Part shown: in pieces, positions 55,801-62,548 of the stretch
How positions within the stretch are numbered: the first letter of the stretch is position 1
How the letters are laid out: each line of letters starts with the position of its first letter
Assembly: GCA_017937485.1 (NCBI GenBank)
Contig: JAGBDN010000024.1
Location: 124,001 to 188,000, forward strand
Source: Thermoguttaceae bacterium
GTDB taxonomy: Bacteria > Planctomycetota > Planctomycetia > Pirellulales > Thermoguttaceae
Reading direction: 5' to 3'
Length of the DNA: 64,000 nt
The notes under the pieces: model-generated
What the model was told of the DNA's origin: nothing
Databases searched by the model: none
The model's input: only the letters and a program-made list of their open reading frames with translations
Position numbers and translations under genes: made by a program

Positions 55801-57058
55801 CGACGCGCAAGATAAGGAAAACGTTTCGATTTCCGACAATCCCGCCGAACTCTTCGCGACGATGAAGGAGTTCCTTTGGGAAGCGCGAACCGAGTTGCAA
55901 CTCTATCCGGCGTCAATGTTTGCGCTCGCGCTCGACGACGAAACGAAGACGCCGACGCAAGGCCAAACGCCGGAACTCGTCGAATCGCGCGCCGTCGCTA
56001 AGTCCCGCGTCGAAACGATTTTGCGTCGTTTGTCGCAGTATCGCAAGATCGACGACGAAAACCAAACGGTTTGGCTCGAACTGAACGACGTTCCCGGTTG
56101 GTATTTTTGGCGTTGGCACGGTTCCGAAATGGAAACGCAAGCCGCTTATTTGAAGCTGTTAAGTCGCGTCGACGTCGAAACGCTTCGACGCCTCGGGCTC
56201 GCCGACGACGCGCCGCGCCTCGTCAAGTACTTGCTTAACAATCGCAAACACGCGACTTACTGGAATTCGACGCGCGACTCCGCCGTCTGCGTCGAAGCGT
56301 TCGTCGAGTATTTGCGCCAAACGGACGAACTTGCAACCGATTCGAAAGTCGAGGTTTACGTCGACGGCGAACTGCGCAAAACGGTCGAATACTCGCCGGA
56401 AACGCTCTTCGAAACGGACGGAACGCTCGTTCTCGACGCGGCGCAAATCGCGTCGGGCGACCGCGAAATCGTCCTCAAAACGATCGGCGCGAATCCTTTG
56501 TATTACAACGCTTATCTTGAATTCTTCACGCTCGAAGACCCGATCGAAAAAGCCGGGCTCGAAGTGAAAGTCGAGCGGCGTTATTACAAGCTCGTTCCGA
56601 AGAAGGACGCGACGACGCTCGTCGAAGGCGGGCGCGGTCAAGCGGTTTCGCAACGCGTCGAACGGTTCGAAAAGATCGCGCTAAACTCCGGCGATTCGGT
56701 CGCTTCCGGCGATCTTATCGAAGTCGAATTGATTCTCGAATCGAAAAACGAGTACGAGTCGATTCTGCTCGAAGACCGCAAGGCCGCCGGGTACGAGCCG
56801 GTCGAAACGTCGAGCGGTTATAACGGCAACAATCTCGGCGCTTACGTCGAGTACCGAGACGACCGCGTTTGCTTCTTCGCGTCGCGGATTCCGCAAGGTC
56901 GGACGACCGTTTCGTATCGGTTACGCGCCGAGACGCCGGGCCGCTTCTCCGCGCTTCCGACTCGCGTCGAAGCGATGTACGCGCCGGAACTTAAAGGCAA
57001 CTCCGACGAGTTCAAAGCGAACGTTCTCGACCGCGAAATCGGCGGCGACGCCAAGTAA
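49871..57058 (+). CDS. Giant alpha-2-macroglobulin family protein with intact thioester motif
   Basis: This 2395-residue envelope protein has two hydrophobic segments near the N-terminus (about 27-54 and 55-82), an Ala-rich helical part, then the macroglobulin-like beta domains (VSDRPLYRPGQKAEFKFWLG about residue 830). A Trp-rich insert lies at about 980-1030 (WDWFYGPGYGWLHCDAAWYP). The bait/A2M core includes ADLLPNNDGVIELEIETPE. The thioester CNEQ is at Cys1786-Gln1789 in YPYGCNEQTLNRF, followed by the helical thioester domain (GDGGWGWFSGVGEHSTAEMTALV). Bacterial relatives trap attacking proteases. The ATG at 49871 has AAGGAG 8 nt upstream. No PBP1C gene is adjacent, unlike in proteobacteria. 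Confidence 0.93.
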   Translation: MTPTSNRRAKRTRRFAPSSRPKSRRSRTFAVVSTFGSLAALAAVAFGFNDFRNARTFAVVSTFALFAAVVAGFAIAARSEAAPPLRPNRVVRPDAPTSPGGPVAPDAATKSNLPFAGIATRTPEEKAQELAGKSPSELLDAAQKLENEGMSADVAVLCEAVVDSAEATEYEALTALSTLSDAVGPVASEAVYERATQARPNSWRLKQAFANALAWNARVIGKLVDGAFVRSEGWEPDALDGTAFYRVRALRLLNEALPLVRAEQATLFPNGLDAPIDEKAAQTLNETLGLPTNSVSLVADAGRTDAEARFRSTFYNFYNNFAKMFRNAQTFNGERDERWRLQAKTDLDVLPDCEPVSHRYNASRSQGAPVDADGDPIFFATPETFEAAQNDGERALYMESQAFAVGNPADRFHLLQARGTRAQATFGVQTLSNYSRYFPSRADEPNAPTSETGIWDLHTLDDSETIAKLATGVKRFKLPDDENCLVLWREALEHADTPQLGVGAKEHLLSLIAKEYENRRQFDKAADVWRELLDACADSRGSYPNVAREALDQILNPWGRFDLAASKINGAETVVSYVARNADAVEFVVREIDATKLLDEFRQVANSNPNAKNDLFSPQIEFFLQRQGFEKIAEKYLGPEVARRTVEIEPAPGHFNRRHDIALPISRGGLFYVEATAKNSEKTAETTSAFFWKPDAAIVSRSTADGEYFYVADALTGAPLANVEAELFVVETSWNRDGNRRTRAARSEKVKTDENGSFVVEKIPGFGGLSSLLKSSSNRYYTVFTFVPSVNPNEPARFAYLATHRLDAQLRRAQNFTNDEANEQARAYFVSDRPLYRPGQKAEFKFWLGTAKYDLPETHLWAGKEVKYSITSPRGDEVKTQTVVLDDFGAFAGSFELPKDAQLGVYNVQIRATNDRRWYGGGSFRLEEYRKPEFEVAVDAPAEPITLGDKIEATISAKYLFGAPVTEGEVSYKVTRTRHDETWYPVLPWDWFYGPGYGWLHCDAAWYPGWSNWGWRRPVPTWFPRSGGVPEVVLDGTTKLDADGKAQIVIDTSFAKELFPNDDQRYEITAEVVDRSRRTIVGTGSVFATRDPFKVCVWTNRGFYDAASQIDASFQTRRVDGKPVAGEATVRLFKIEYRPTDADSQTASSNALTALHPVESEVFSKRVATNADGFGTLSLSAAEPGQYRLSCEVETAQGLRREGGVLLTVGATTRSAEKKAAAKKAANKSAFRFGDLELTLEKSEFKVGETARVQIASDNPDATVLLFERPEHGLAPTKPRIIKLENGTACVDVKIEKRDMPNFFVEAGTVSNGEFYSVSREIVVPPESRVLNVEVLPSKATVAPGEKTKIEVRLTDLEGRPVVGQTVVTVYDKALEQLAGRGPNDEDVRKFFWNWRRYGQSPNFATNLREIFRIPEGADSKMRDLGVFGGAIFSASNALALNADAEDFAVVEEAAMEMDAAPMLMGGMGGARSEPTAMAAPAPAAAMGAKPVGATFKSSARMRSNEFKAAADAGLAETGATSQSSAQPAFVEAKTRKNLADLAFWAADLLPNNDGVIELEIETPENLTTWKVAAWSVGAGLRVGSGTAEFISRKDVIVRMQKPRFLTQNDEAVLSAIVHNYLDSEKTVQVSLDFDAENADSPRLTLVENADGAALNAPGIGTNAATRTVVVPASGEARVDWLVKAQNVGAATLTMKALTDEESDAIQETLPILERGMSKQIAVSGMISAVDAASQDAKAPREAKFRLTVPEARRPETTKLTVRFSPTLAGAIFDALPYMIEYPYGCNEQTLNRFLPLVIAQKALLDSGVDLASLKEKRANLNTQELGDAKERAAQWSRNASHEAVYDVDEARKLAQTGVDKLVTAQCGDGGWGWFSGVGEHSTAEMTALVVRGLVLARANDQAVPEHALQNGIAWLQNHQREEALKILRGKVWSEERKAKANAWRLYKNGADEADALVYYTLSEAGIRPVPFSETFVDAQDKENVSISDNPAELFATMKEFLWEARTELQLYPASMFALALDDETKTPTQGQTPELVESRAVAKSRVETILRRLSQYRKIDDENQTVWLELNDVPGWYFWRWHGSEMETQAAYLKLLSRVDVETLRRLGLADDAPRLVKYLLNNRKHATYWNSTRDSAVCVEAFVEYLRQTDELATDSKVEVYVDGELRKTVEYSPETLFETDGTLVLDAAQIASGDREIVLKTIGANPLYYNAYLEFFTLEDPIEKAGLEVKVERRYYKLVPKKDATTLVEGGRGQAVSQRVERFEKIALNSGDSVASGDLIEVELILESKNEYESILLEDRKAAGYEPVETSSGYNGNNLGAYVEYRDDRVCFFASRIPQGRTTVSYRLRAETPGRFSALPTRVEAMYAPELKGNSDEFKANVLDREIGGDAK
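49949..50116 (+). repeat. In-frame tandem duplication (84 bp) in the N-terminal hydrophobic region
   Basis: Two 28-codon units start with the same 26 bp (encoding RTFAVVSTF) at 49949 and 50033 and share shorter blocks later (cgccgcggtcg, ggattc). Each encodes one hydrophobic helix. Confidence 0.85.
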
Positions 57059-57080
57059 TTTCGTTACGTCGAGACGTTAA

Positions 57081-57120
57081 AAAAGGTCGAGCGTTCTTGG
57101 CGACGCTCGACCTTTTCTTT
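57081..57120 (+). terminator. Bidirectional terminator between the alpha-2-macroglobulin and GDPD genes
   Basis: AAGGTCGAGCG pairs with CGCTCGACCTT around a 10-nt loop, flanked by A and T runs. Confidence 0.9.
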
Positions 57121-57150
57121 TACGCAACCGTCGTTTTTACTTCGTTTGCG

Positions 57151-58938
57151 TCATTTTTCTTCTTTATTTTCTTGCGCGTAATACTCGCCGATCGCCTTCA
57201 TCGTCGCGGTCGGATAGTCGGTCGCGAAGGAAGCGCAGCCGGCGTCGAGGAGCGTCCAGTACGTCGACGCTTTATCGCCGTTCGTCCAAGAGAGCGTCTC
57301 AAAGGTAACGCCGCGTTTGCGCAACTCGGTTCCGCAGTAACGCAACACGTCGAGCGACGGTTTCACTTCGCCCTTATCGTCAACGACGACGTGCACTTGC
57401 AACGCGTCGAGGTCGGCGAAATTCTCGTCGCGAATTTTGTCGAAACGGTCTTTCAGGTCGTCGGCGGTTCCAGCCCAGGTCGTCGGCATCCAGAGCATCG
57501 CCTTCGAACGCGGCGCGACTTTCTTCCAAGCCTTGATTTCGTCGTATTTAGAGCTCGCCAAAATAATTTGCGGGTGAACGGCTTCGGTCGCTTTCGCCAA
57601 GACTTCGAAGTCGACTTGCTTCACGTCGAAGAAAATCATACGGCGCGGGTCTTCTTGCAACGCGGCCATCATCTCGTCTAAGTCGGCCATTTTTTGACCT
57701 TTAAACGCTTCGCCCATATAGGCGCCGACGTCGAGTTTGCGGCATTCTTCGTAAGTGAAATCTTTGACGCCGAGCTTCTTTACGTCCTCCGGCGCGTCCG
57801 GAATGATGCGTTTGAAGTTATTGTCGTGAAAGGACATAATGACGCCGTCTTTCGTCATGCGAATGTCGGCTTCCGGCACGACGTTGATCGCCCACGCGGC
57901 GCGGAAGGTTTCGAGCGTTCCTTCCGGCGCTTCGCCGCCCATTCCGCGGTGGCCTTGAACGAGGATTTCCGCGAACGGCAGATTATCCTTAACGTTCCAA
58001 TCGGCGGGAGTTTCCGCGTAATATTCGTCGAGCGCTCGGAACGTAACGTCCGGGCGATCGGCGCCAAAACCGGCGCATCCGGCGTCCATCAGCGCTTTAT
58101 GGAACGCGACGTCGGTCGCCAAGTCGGGGCAAGTTTTCGTCCGCCACGCCATCGTTTGGAACTCGATCCCGCGAGCGCGCAGCTCGTCGGCGACTTTGCG
58201 TAAACACGCGAGCGACGGTTGCGGGTTCCCGTCGGCGTCCTTCGTTACGTGAATTTGCAAACGGTTGATTCCTTTGAAGTTATTGGCGCGCAACTTTTCG
58301 AAACGCGCTTCGACGTCGGCGTCCTTCATTTTGCCGAGCCCCATCCAGAGCGTCGCGTCGGCGTTCGGGCAAACTTCCGCCCAACGCTCGAGGTGCGCTT
58401 CGTTACCGGACGTCAACGTTACTTGGAAGCGCACGTCGTAAACGGCTTTCGCAAGCTGTTCGAAATCAACGTTTTTCACGTCGATTACGACGCGGCGTCG
58501 ATTATTTTGTTTCAACGCGTCGCAAATTTCCTCGATTGAAATAATTTTTTCGCCTTTGAACTGTTCGCCGCGGAAAGAACCAATGTCGAGCGCGCGGGCT
58601 TCGTCGAACGTTAAGTCCTCGACGCCCTTGGCTTTAAGTTCGTCGGGAGCGTTCGGACAAACGCGAGCGAAGTTGCCGTCGTGAAACATCAAAATTCGCT
58701 TGTCTTTCGTCGAGCGCACGTCGACTTCCGGCGTCCCGCCCATCTCCCAAGTCATTTCAAGAGACGACATACAGTTTTCCGGCGCCAAATCGCCCGCGCC
58801 GCGGTGCGCGACGACCGTTACTCTTTCGCGCGGAATGTTGCGCAACGTCCAACGCGCTTCGTCGCCCAACGTCGCGACCGGAAACGCCGCCAACAAAGCC
58901 GCGACCGACGCCGCCGCTTTCGCCATATTGAATTTCAT
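57151..58938 (-). CDS. Secreted tandem glycerophosphodiester phosphodiesterase
   Basis: This 595-residue protein has a signal peptide (MKFNMAKAAASVAALLAAFP, ending near TLGDEA) and two full GDPD domains. Domain 1 (about 38-310) has VVAHRGAGDLAPEN (His45), EVDVRSTKD (Glu71, Asp73) and FHDGNF (His86). Domain 2 (about 325-590) has GHRGMGGEAPEG, EADIRMTKDG and FHDNNF, so both keep the metal and catalytic residues. GDPD enzymes split glycerophosphodiesters to glycerol 3-phosphate and an alcohol. The ATG at 58938 has AAAGGAAG upstream. Single-domain enzymes are the rule, so the fusion is notable. It converges on the alpha-2-macroglobulin gene. 58939-59134 holds no gene. Confidence 0.93.
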   Translation of the reverse strand: MKFNMAKAAASVAALLAAFPVATLGDEARWTLRNIPRERVTVVAHRGAGDLAPENCMSSLEMTWEMGGTPEVDVRSTKDKRILMFHDGNFARVCPNAPDELKAKGVEDLTFDEARALDIGSFRGEQFKGEKIISIEEICDALKQNNRRRVVIDVKNVDFEQLAKAVYDVRFQVTLTSGNEAHLERWAEVCPNADATLWMGLGKMKDADVEARFEKLRANNFKGINRLQIHVTKDADGNPQPSLACLRKVADELRARGIEFQTMAWRTKTCPDLATDVAFHKALMDAGCAGFGADRPDVTFRALDEYYAETPADWNVKDNLPFAEILVQGHRGMGGEAPEGTLETFRAAWAINVVPEADIRMTKDGVIMSFHDNNFKRIIPDAPEDVKKLGVKDFTYEECRKLDVGAYMGEAFKGQKMADLDEMMAALQEDPRRMIFFDVKQVDFEVLAKATEAVHPQIILASSKYDEIKAWKKVAPRSKAMLWMPTTWAGTADDLKDRFDKIRDENFADLDALQVHVVVDDKGEVKPSLDVLRYCGTELRKRGVTFETLSWTNGDKASTYWTLLDAGCASFATDYPTATMKAIGEYYAQENKEEK

Positions 58939-59134
58939 ATAACTTCCTTTATTCGCTTTATTTAAAGCCAAGAAAACAAAACGTCCCGACGCTTCTCGCT
59001 CGAACGCGCGAGCCGACGCTCGACGACGTCCGACTCGCAAAACGTCGGGTCGAAAACTTAAAACGCGGCGCGTTCTTCCCAACGAAACGCCGAGATAACG
59101 CGTCTTCGCTTTTTATTACGACGTCGCGACAAAT

Positions 59135-60139
59135 TTACATCGCGTCGCTCAAACCTTCGATATTATCCGCTTCGACGCCTTCCATACGGCCGCCGAAACC
59201 GCCCAGCGCCCAGTAACGACGGCGCAACTCGTCCAGCGCGTTAAAAACTCGACTCGGGTCTTCCATATTTTCCATCTTGAGGATTCCGTCGGTCAGGTCT
59301 TGCGTAAACAGGCTGATCGTGCCGACGCCGCCTTGGAAGTACTTCTGGAAGAAGGTTTGCGAACTTTGAATATCTTTGACCTGCGCAATGTGCATCGAGT
59401 CGGTTTTCTTATTGAAAATCCCGCGCGTTACCAAAATCGTCGTCGCTTTCGGATTGTCGGCGTCGCAACGGATTTCAAATTTGACTCCGTAAACCGCGAC
59501 GATCCAAGTCCAAGCGCGCCAAATCCAAAGGAGCGCCGGAATCGCTAAACAGACGCACCAAATCGCCAAAATTTTCGCGGACGCGCCGGATTTCGCCGTT
59601 TGCGCCGCGACCGGAGCCGCTTCCGCTTCGCTCGGTGCCGCAACCGGAGCCGCTTCCGTTTCGCTCGGAGCCGCGACCGGAGCCGCTTCCGCTTCGCTCG
59701 GCGTCGACGCGACCGGAGCCGCTTCCGCTTCGCTCAGAGTCGCCGCGACCGGAGCCGCTTCCGCTTCGCTCGGAGTCGCCGCGACCGGAGCCGCTTCCGC
59801 TTCGCTCGGAGTCGACGCGACCGGAGCCGCTTCCGCTTCGCTCGGAGTCGACGCGACCGGAGCCGCTTTCGCTTCGCTCGGCGCCGCGACGTCGAGCGAA
59901 GCGTCTTGCGCAAACGCTTGCTCCGTCAAGGATAACGTCGCGGTCGAAACGGGCGTCGGCTCGGCGTTTTCCGACTTCGGCTTCGTTCCGGAACAACTAA
60001 GCCGCGCGGCCAAGGCGACGAAAGCGATCGTAACGATCGTCAAAAAAATCATTTCCGGATAAAACGCCTTGAAAGAAGGACGCCCGGAGCGCCAAGGCCC
60101 GACGGGCGCGGCGGAAGCGTTCGCGTTTTTTTTCGCCAT
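59135..60139 (-). CDS. Membrane protein with Ala/Pro/Glu repeat and bacterial PH domain
   Basis: This 334-residue protein has an N-terminal membrane helix (about 28-48), an eight-unit PSEAEAAPVAST-type repeat (about 87-179), a second membrane helix (ILAIWCVCLAIPALLWIW) and a C-terminal bacterial PH (YdbS/bPH2-like) domain with ILVTRGIFNKKTDSMHIAQV and FFQKYFQGGVGTISLFTQD. The PH-domain core resembles those in DUF304-type membrane proteins, whose roles are poorly known. The two helices place the repeat on the opposite side of the membrane from the PH domain. Promoter TTGATT-17-TATAAT lies upstream. Function unknown. Confidence 0.82.
   Translation of the reverse strand: MAKKNANASAAPVGPWRSGRPSFKAFYPEMIFLTIVTIAFVALAARLSCSGTKPKSENAEPTPVSTATLSLTEQAFAQDASLDVAAPSEAKAAPVASTPSEAEAAPVASTPSEAEAAPVAATPSEAEAAPVAATLSEAEAAPVASTPSEAEAAPVAAPSETEAAPVAAPSEAEAAPVAAQTAKSGASAKILAIWCVCLAIPALLWIWRAWTWIVAVYGVKFEIRCDADNPKATTILVTRGIFNKKTDSMHIAQVKDIQSSQTFFQKYFQGGVGTISLFTQDLTDGILKMENMEDPSRVFNALDELRRRYWALGGFGGRMEGVEADNIEGLSDAM
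59603..59881 (-). repeat. 36/33-bp coding repeat, eight units
   Basis: Five units of 36 bp and three of 33 bp encode PSEAEAAPVAST and close variants (AK, LS, SET, missing Thr). Units are nearly identical at DNA level, so copy number is likely to vary. Confidence 0.95.
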
Positions 60140-60227
60140 TATGCTAATCCTTATTGGCTAAATGTTGTTCGACAATGCGATACGGCGCGGAGCCGACCGA
60201 CGCGCGGTCGTGGCGCCCGTTTCCTTA

Positions 60228-60256
60228 ATTATATCGACTTCGCGTCGAAAAATCAA
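60228..60256 (-). promoter_or_regulatory. Promoter of the PH-domain gene
   Basis: On the minus strand: TTGATT (60256-60251), a 17-nt spacer and TATAAT (60233-60228). Confidence 0.6.
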
Positions 60257-60279
60257 ACGCGACTCGTAAATTTTTCGAC
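60244..60279. promoter_or_regulatory. Perfect 10-bp inverted repeat between the hydrogenase and PH-domain genes
   Basis: GTCGAAAAAT and ATTTTTCGAC are separated by 16 bp. The repeat covers the -35 box of the PH-domain gene and lies 14 nt after the hydrogenase stop, so it may be an operator or a weak hairpin terminator. Confidence 0.5.
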
Positions 60280-60292
60280 GTCCGACGCGGCG

Positions 60293-62059
60293 TTATTTCC
60301 AAACGTCGCGCTTTTCAAACGTCGTGTGGAAAAGCGATTTGGCGCGCTCGCCGAGCGGTTCGCCGACGAAATCGCGGTAAAACGCTTGAATCTCCGGGTT
60401 GTCGCCGCTCGTTCGGAGCGCGACTTTCGCGTCGCCTTCGAAAAGACCGTCGGCGCGTTGTTGCCGCCAAGCGTCGTTCGGACGCCGCATTCCGCCGATC
60501 TTCGGTTGGCCGCCGCCTCCGACGCAACCGCCCGGACACGCCATTACTTCGACGAAATCGAACTCGATTTTACCGGTCGTTTTCAGCGTTTCCAAGAGCG
60601 GTCGAACCGCCGCCAAACCGCTCGCGACCGCGACGCGAACCGTTTTGCCGCCGATCTCGACCGTCGCCGTCTTCAACGCTTTCGTTCCTCGAAGCGGTTC
60701 AAATTTCAGCAGTTCCGCCGGCGGATCGGTTCCCTCGACGACTTTCCAAAGGTTGCGCAAGGCCGCTTCCGCGACGCCGCCGGTCGCGCCGAAAATTTTT
60801 CCGGCGCCGCTTCCGTTCCCGAGCGTCGAGTCGAACGGCTCGTCGTCGAGCGTCGCCGGGTCGACGTTGGTTTGCATCAGCCAAGACGCGAGTTCGCGGG
60901 TCGTCAACGCGAAGTCGAGATCGCGAATTTTCTCGTTTTTCCAATATCGCCCCGCCGCGTTCGCGTTCGGGAGAGTCGCTTCGAACTTTTTCCCGACGCA
61001 AGGAACGAACGCGACGTGCGTTATCGTCGCCGGGTCGAGCCCTTTTTCCTCGGCGAAGCGCGTTTTGATCGCCGCGCCTTGCGACAGGAGCGGACTCCGC
61101 GTCGTCGACAAATTCGGGATAAATTCCGGATAAAACGTCTCGACGAACTTCACCCAAGCCGGACAGCAGGAGGTGAAAAGCGGCCCCGCGTTCGGTTCGT
61201 TCAGACGCGCCCAAAGCTCTCGCGACTCTTCCTCGATCGTTAAGTCGGCGCCGAACGTCGCGTCGAAAACGAAATCGAACCCGATCAATCGCAACGCCGC
61301 CGCGAGCTTCGCTTCGAGGTTCGCGCCCGGTTCGAGCCCGAACATTTCGCCGAGCGAAACGCGGAGCGCGGGCGCCGTCGTCGCGACGAAAGTTCGCGCC
61401 GCTTTCCCATTTTCGCCGTTTTCCTCGTTTTCGCCCGTTTTCCTCGTCGCTTCGTTTTGCGCCGCCAGCGCGGTTTCCCGAATCGCCGACGCGACCTCGA
61501 CGTAATCGAGCCGCTCGTGCAGGACGTTGAACTTACACGCGGTTACGCATTGCCCGCAGTTTACGCAGATTGTCGAAACGCCGTCCTTTAACGTATCGCG
61601 GCGGTACCAGTGCGAAATCGTTTGCGCCATACACGCTTCGTCGCACCGTCCGCAGTTCGCGCAACGTCGCCGTTCGTATGTCAGCGAAGGGTTGTCGGGC
61701 TCGACGACGACCGGGTCGCAAGCTCGTTTCTCCCTTTTGCGCAACGCCTTATACTCGCTAAACGTTTTGCAACCGTCGAGGTGATAAGGAAATTCGTCGT
61801 CCGCGCTTCCGTTCGCCGCCGCGTTCGGAGCGTCGTTATCGAGCGCCGACTGAAAACCGCGCCCCCGCCCGCGCCCGCGACCGCCGCCTTGCGCGAAGAC
61901 GCTTCCTCCGCCGAGCGTCGCCGACGCGAGCCCAAGCGTTCCCGTTTTCAACGCTTGTCGCCGCGAAATCCGCGCGTTCGCTCCGCCTTCGAGCGCTTCA
62001 AGCGTCGTTTCCGACATTTCCGAGCGTTTCGCGCCGTCGTTTTCTTCGTTCCGTTTCAT
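60293..62059 (-). CDS. [FeFe]-hydrogenase with Tat signal
   Basis: This 588-residue monomeric iron hydrogenase has two [4Fe-4S] sites (CANCGRCDEACM and CVNCGQCVTACK) and the three H-cluster loops: L1 FTSCCPAWVKFVE with the proton-relay second Cys, L2 VPCVGKKFEA and L3 EVMACPGGCVGGGGQP. L2 normally begins MPC; here the Met is Val. The N-terminus has ISRRQALKTGTLGLASATL, a twin-arginine signal at about residues 31-50, then a Gly/Arg run (GRGRGRG). Export of a folded enzyme by Tat is inferred. The ATG has AAGGAG 8 nt upstream. No HydEFG maturase or second subunit lies in the window. H2 uptake or evolution cannot be told apart. Confidence 0.9.
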   Translation of the reverse strand: MKRNEENDGAKRSEMSETTLEALEGGANARISRRQALKTGTLGLASATLGGGSVFAQGGGRGRGRGRGFQSALDNDAPNAAANGSADDEFPYHLDGCKTFSEYKALRKREKRACDPVVVEPDNPSLTYERRRCANCGRCDEACMAQTISHWYRRDTLKDGVSTICVNCGQCVTACKFNVLHERLDYVEVASAIRETALAAQNEATRKTGENEENGENGKAARTFVATTAPALRVSLGEMFGLEPGANLEAKLAAALRLIGFDFVFDATFGADLTIEEESRELWARLNEPNAGPLFTSCCPAWVKFVETFYPEFIPNLSTTRSPLLSQGAAIKTRFAEEKGLDPATITHVAFVPCVGKKFEATLPNANAAGRYWKNEKIRDLDFALTTRELASWLMQTNVDPATLDDEPFDSTLGNGSGAGKIFGATGGVAEAALRNLWKVVEGTDPPAELLKFEPLRGTKALKTATVEIGGKTVRVAVASGLAAVRPLLETLKTTGKIEFDFVEVMACPGGCVGGGGQPKIGGMRRPNDAWRQQRADGLFEGDAKVALRTSGDNPEIQAFYRDFVGEPLGERAKSLFHTTFEKRDVWK

Positions 62060-62173
62060 CGCGATTCTCCTTTTCGCACGGTTGTTTTTGACGCGACCGG
62101 TCTTTCGCCGCGCCGTTCGCCCGTTTTTGATTTTTCGTTCGACGATTTTTCAACGTCGCCGTTTGCTTCTATC

Positions 62174-62202
62174 GATTATAAAGGTTCGACGATAAAATCG
62201 CA
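62174..62202 (-). promoter_or_regulatory. Promoter of the hydrogenase gene
   Basis: On the minus strand: TTGCGA (62202-62197), a 17-nt spacer and TATAAT (62179-62174), about 115 nt before the start. Confidence 0.65.
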
Positions 62203-62404
62203 AGCGGCGCTCTCGCGCAACGGTCGTTTTTCCTCGTTTTTCTTTAAATTCTATCCGCCGGCGCCGCGCCGCGCAAAGCCGTCTTTTTTCCGTTTTGGGC
62301 GCGTCTTTTGCTATTCGACGCAAACCGCCCAACTTACCGCCGTTTTAACCCGCAATTTCAAGACGCGAAATCTAGGTAAAATAGAAAAAATCTACAAAAC
62401 GGTC

Positions 62405-62433
62405 TTGGCGCGGCAAGAGAAATTGAGTATACT
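62405..62433 (+). promoter_or_regulatory. Promoter of the TPR protein gene
   Basis: TTGGCG (62405-62410), a 17-nt spacer and TATACT (62428-62433). With the divergent hydrogenase promoter it explains the 489-nt gap 62060-62548, which holds no gene. Confidence 0.6.
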
Positions 62434-62548
62434 GTTTAATAGGGGGCGTTCCGTCCCGACGCATTGAAACGCGTTCCGCCTCGGCGCGTTCCCCGTTCCC
62501 TTATTTCCCCTCATCCACCGCATCGCCAAGCAGACGAAAGACCGCCTT

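Noticed and set aside
59603..59881. Regular repeats considered as a CRISPR array
   Set aside because: The units are contiguous, in frame and protein-coding, with no spacers. The same holds for the repeats at 25571-25730 and 23816-23963.
61610..62467. 285-codon plus-strand frame across the hydrogenase start
   Set aside because: Shadow of the hydrogenase N-terminus that runs into a gene-free promoter region.
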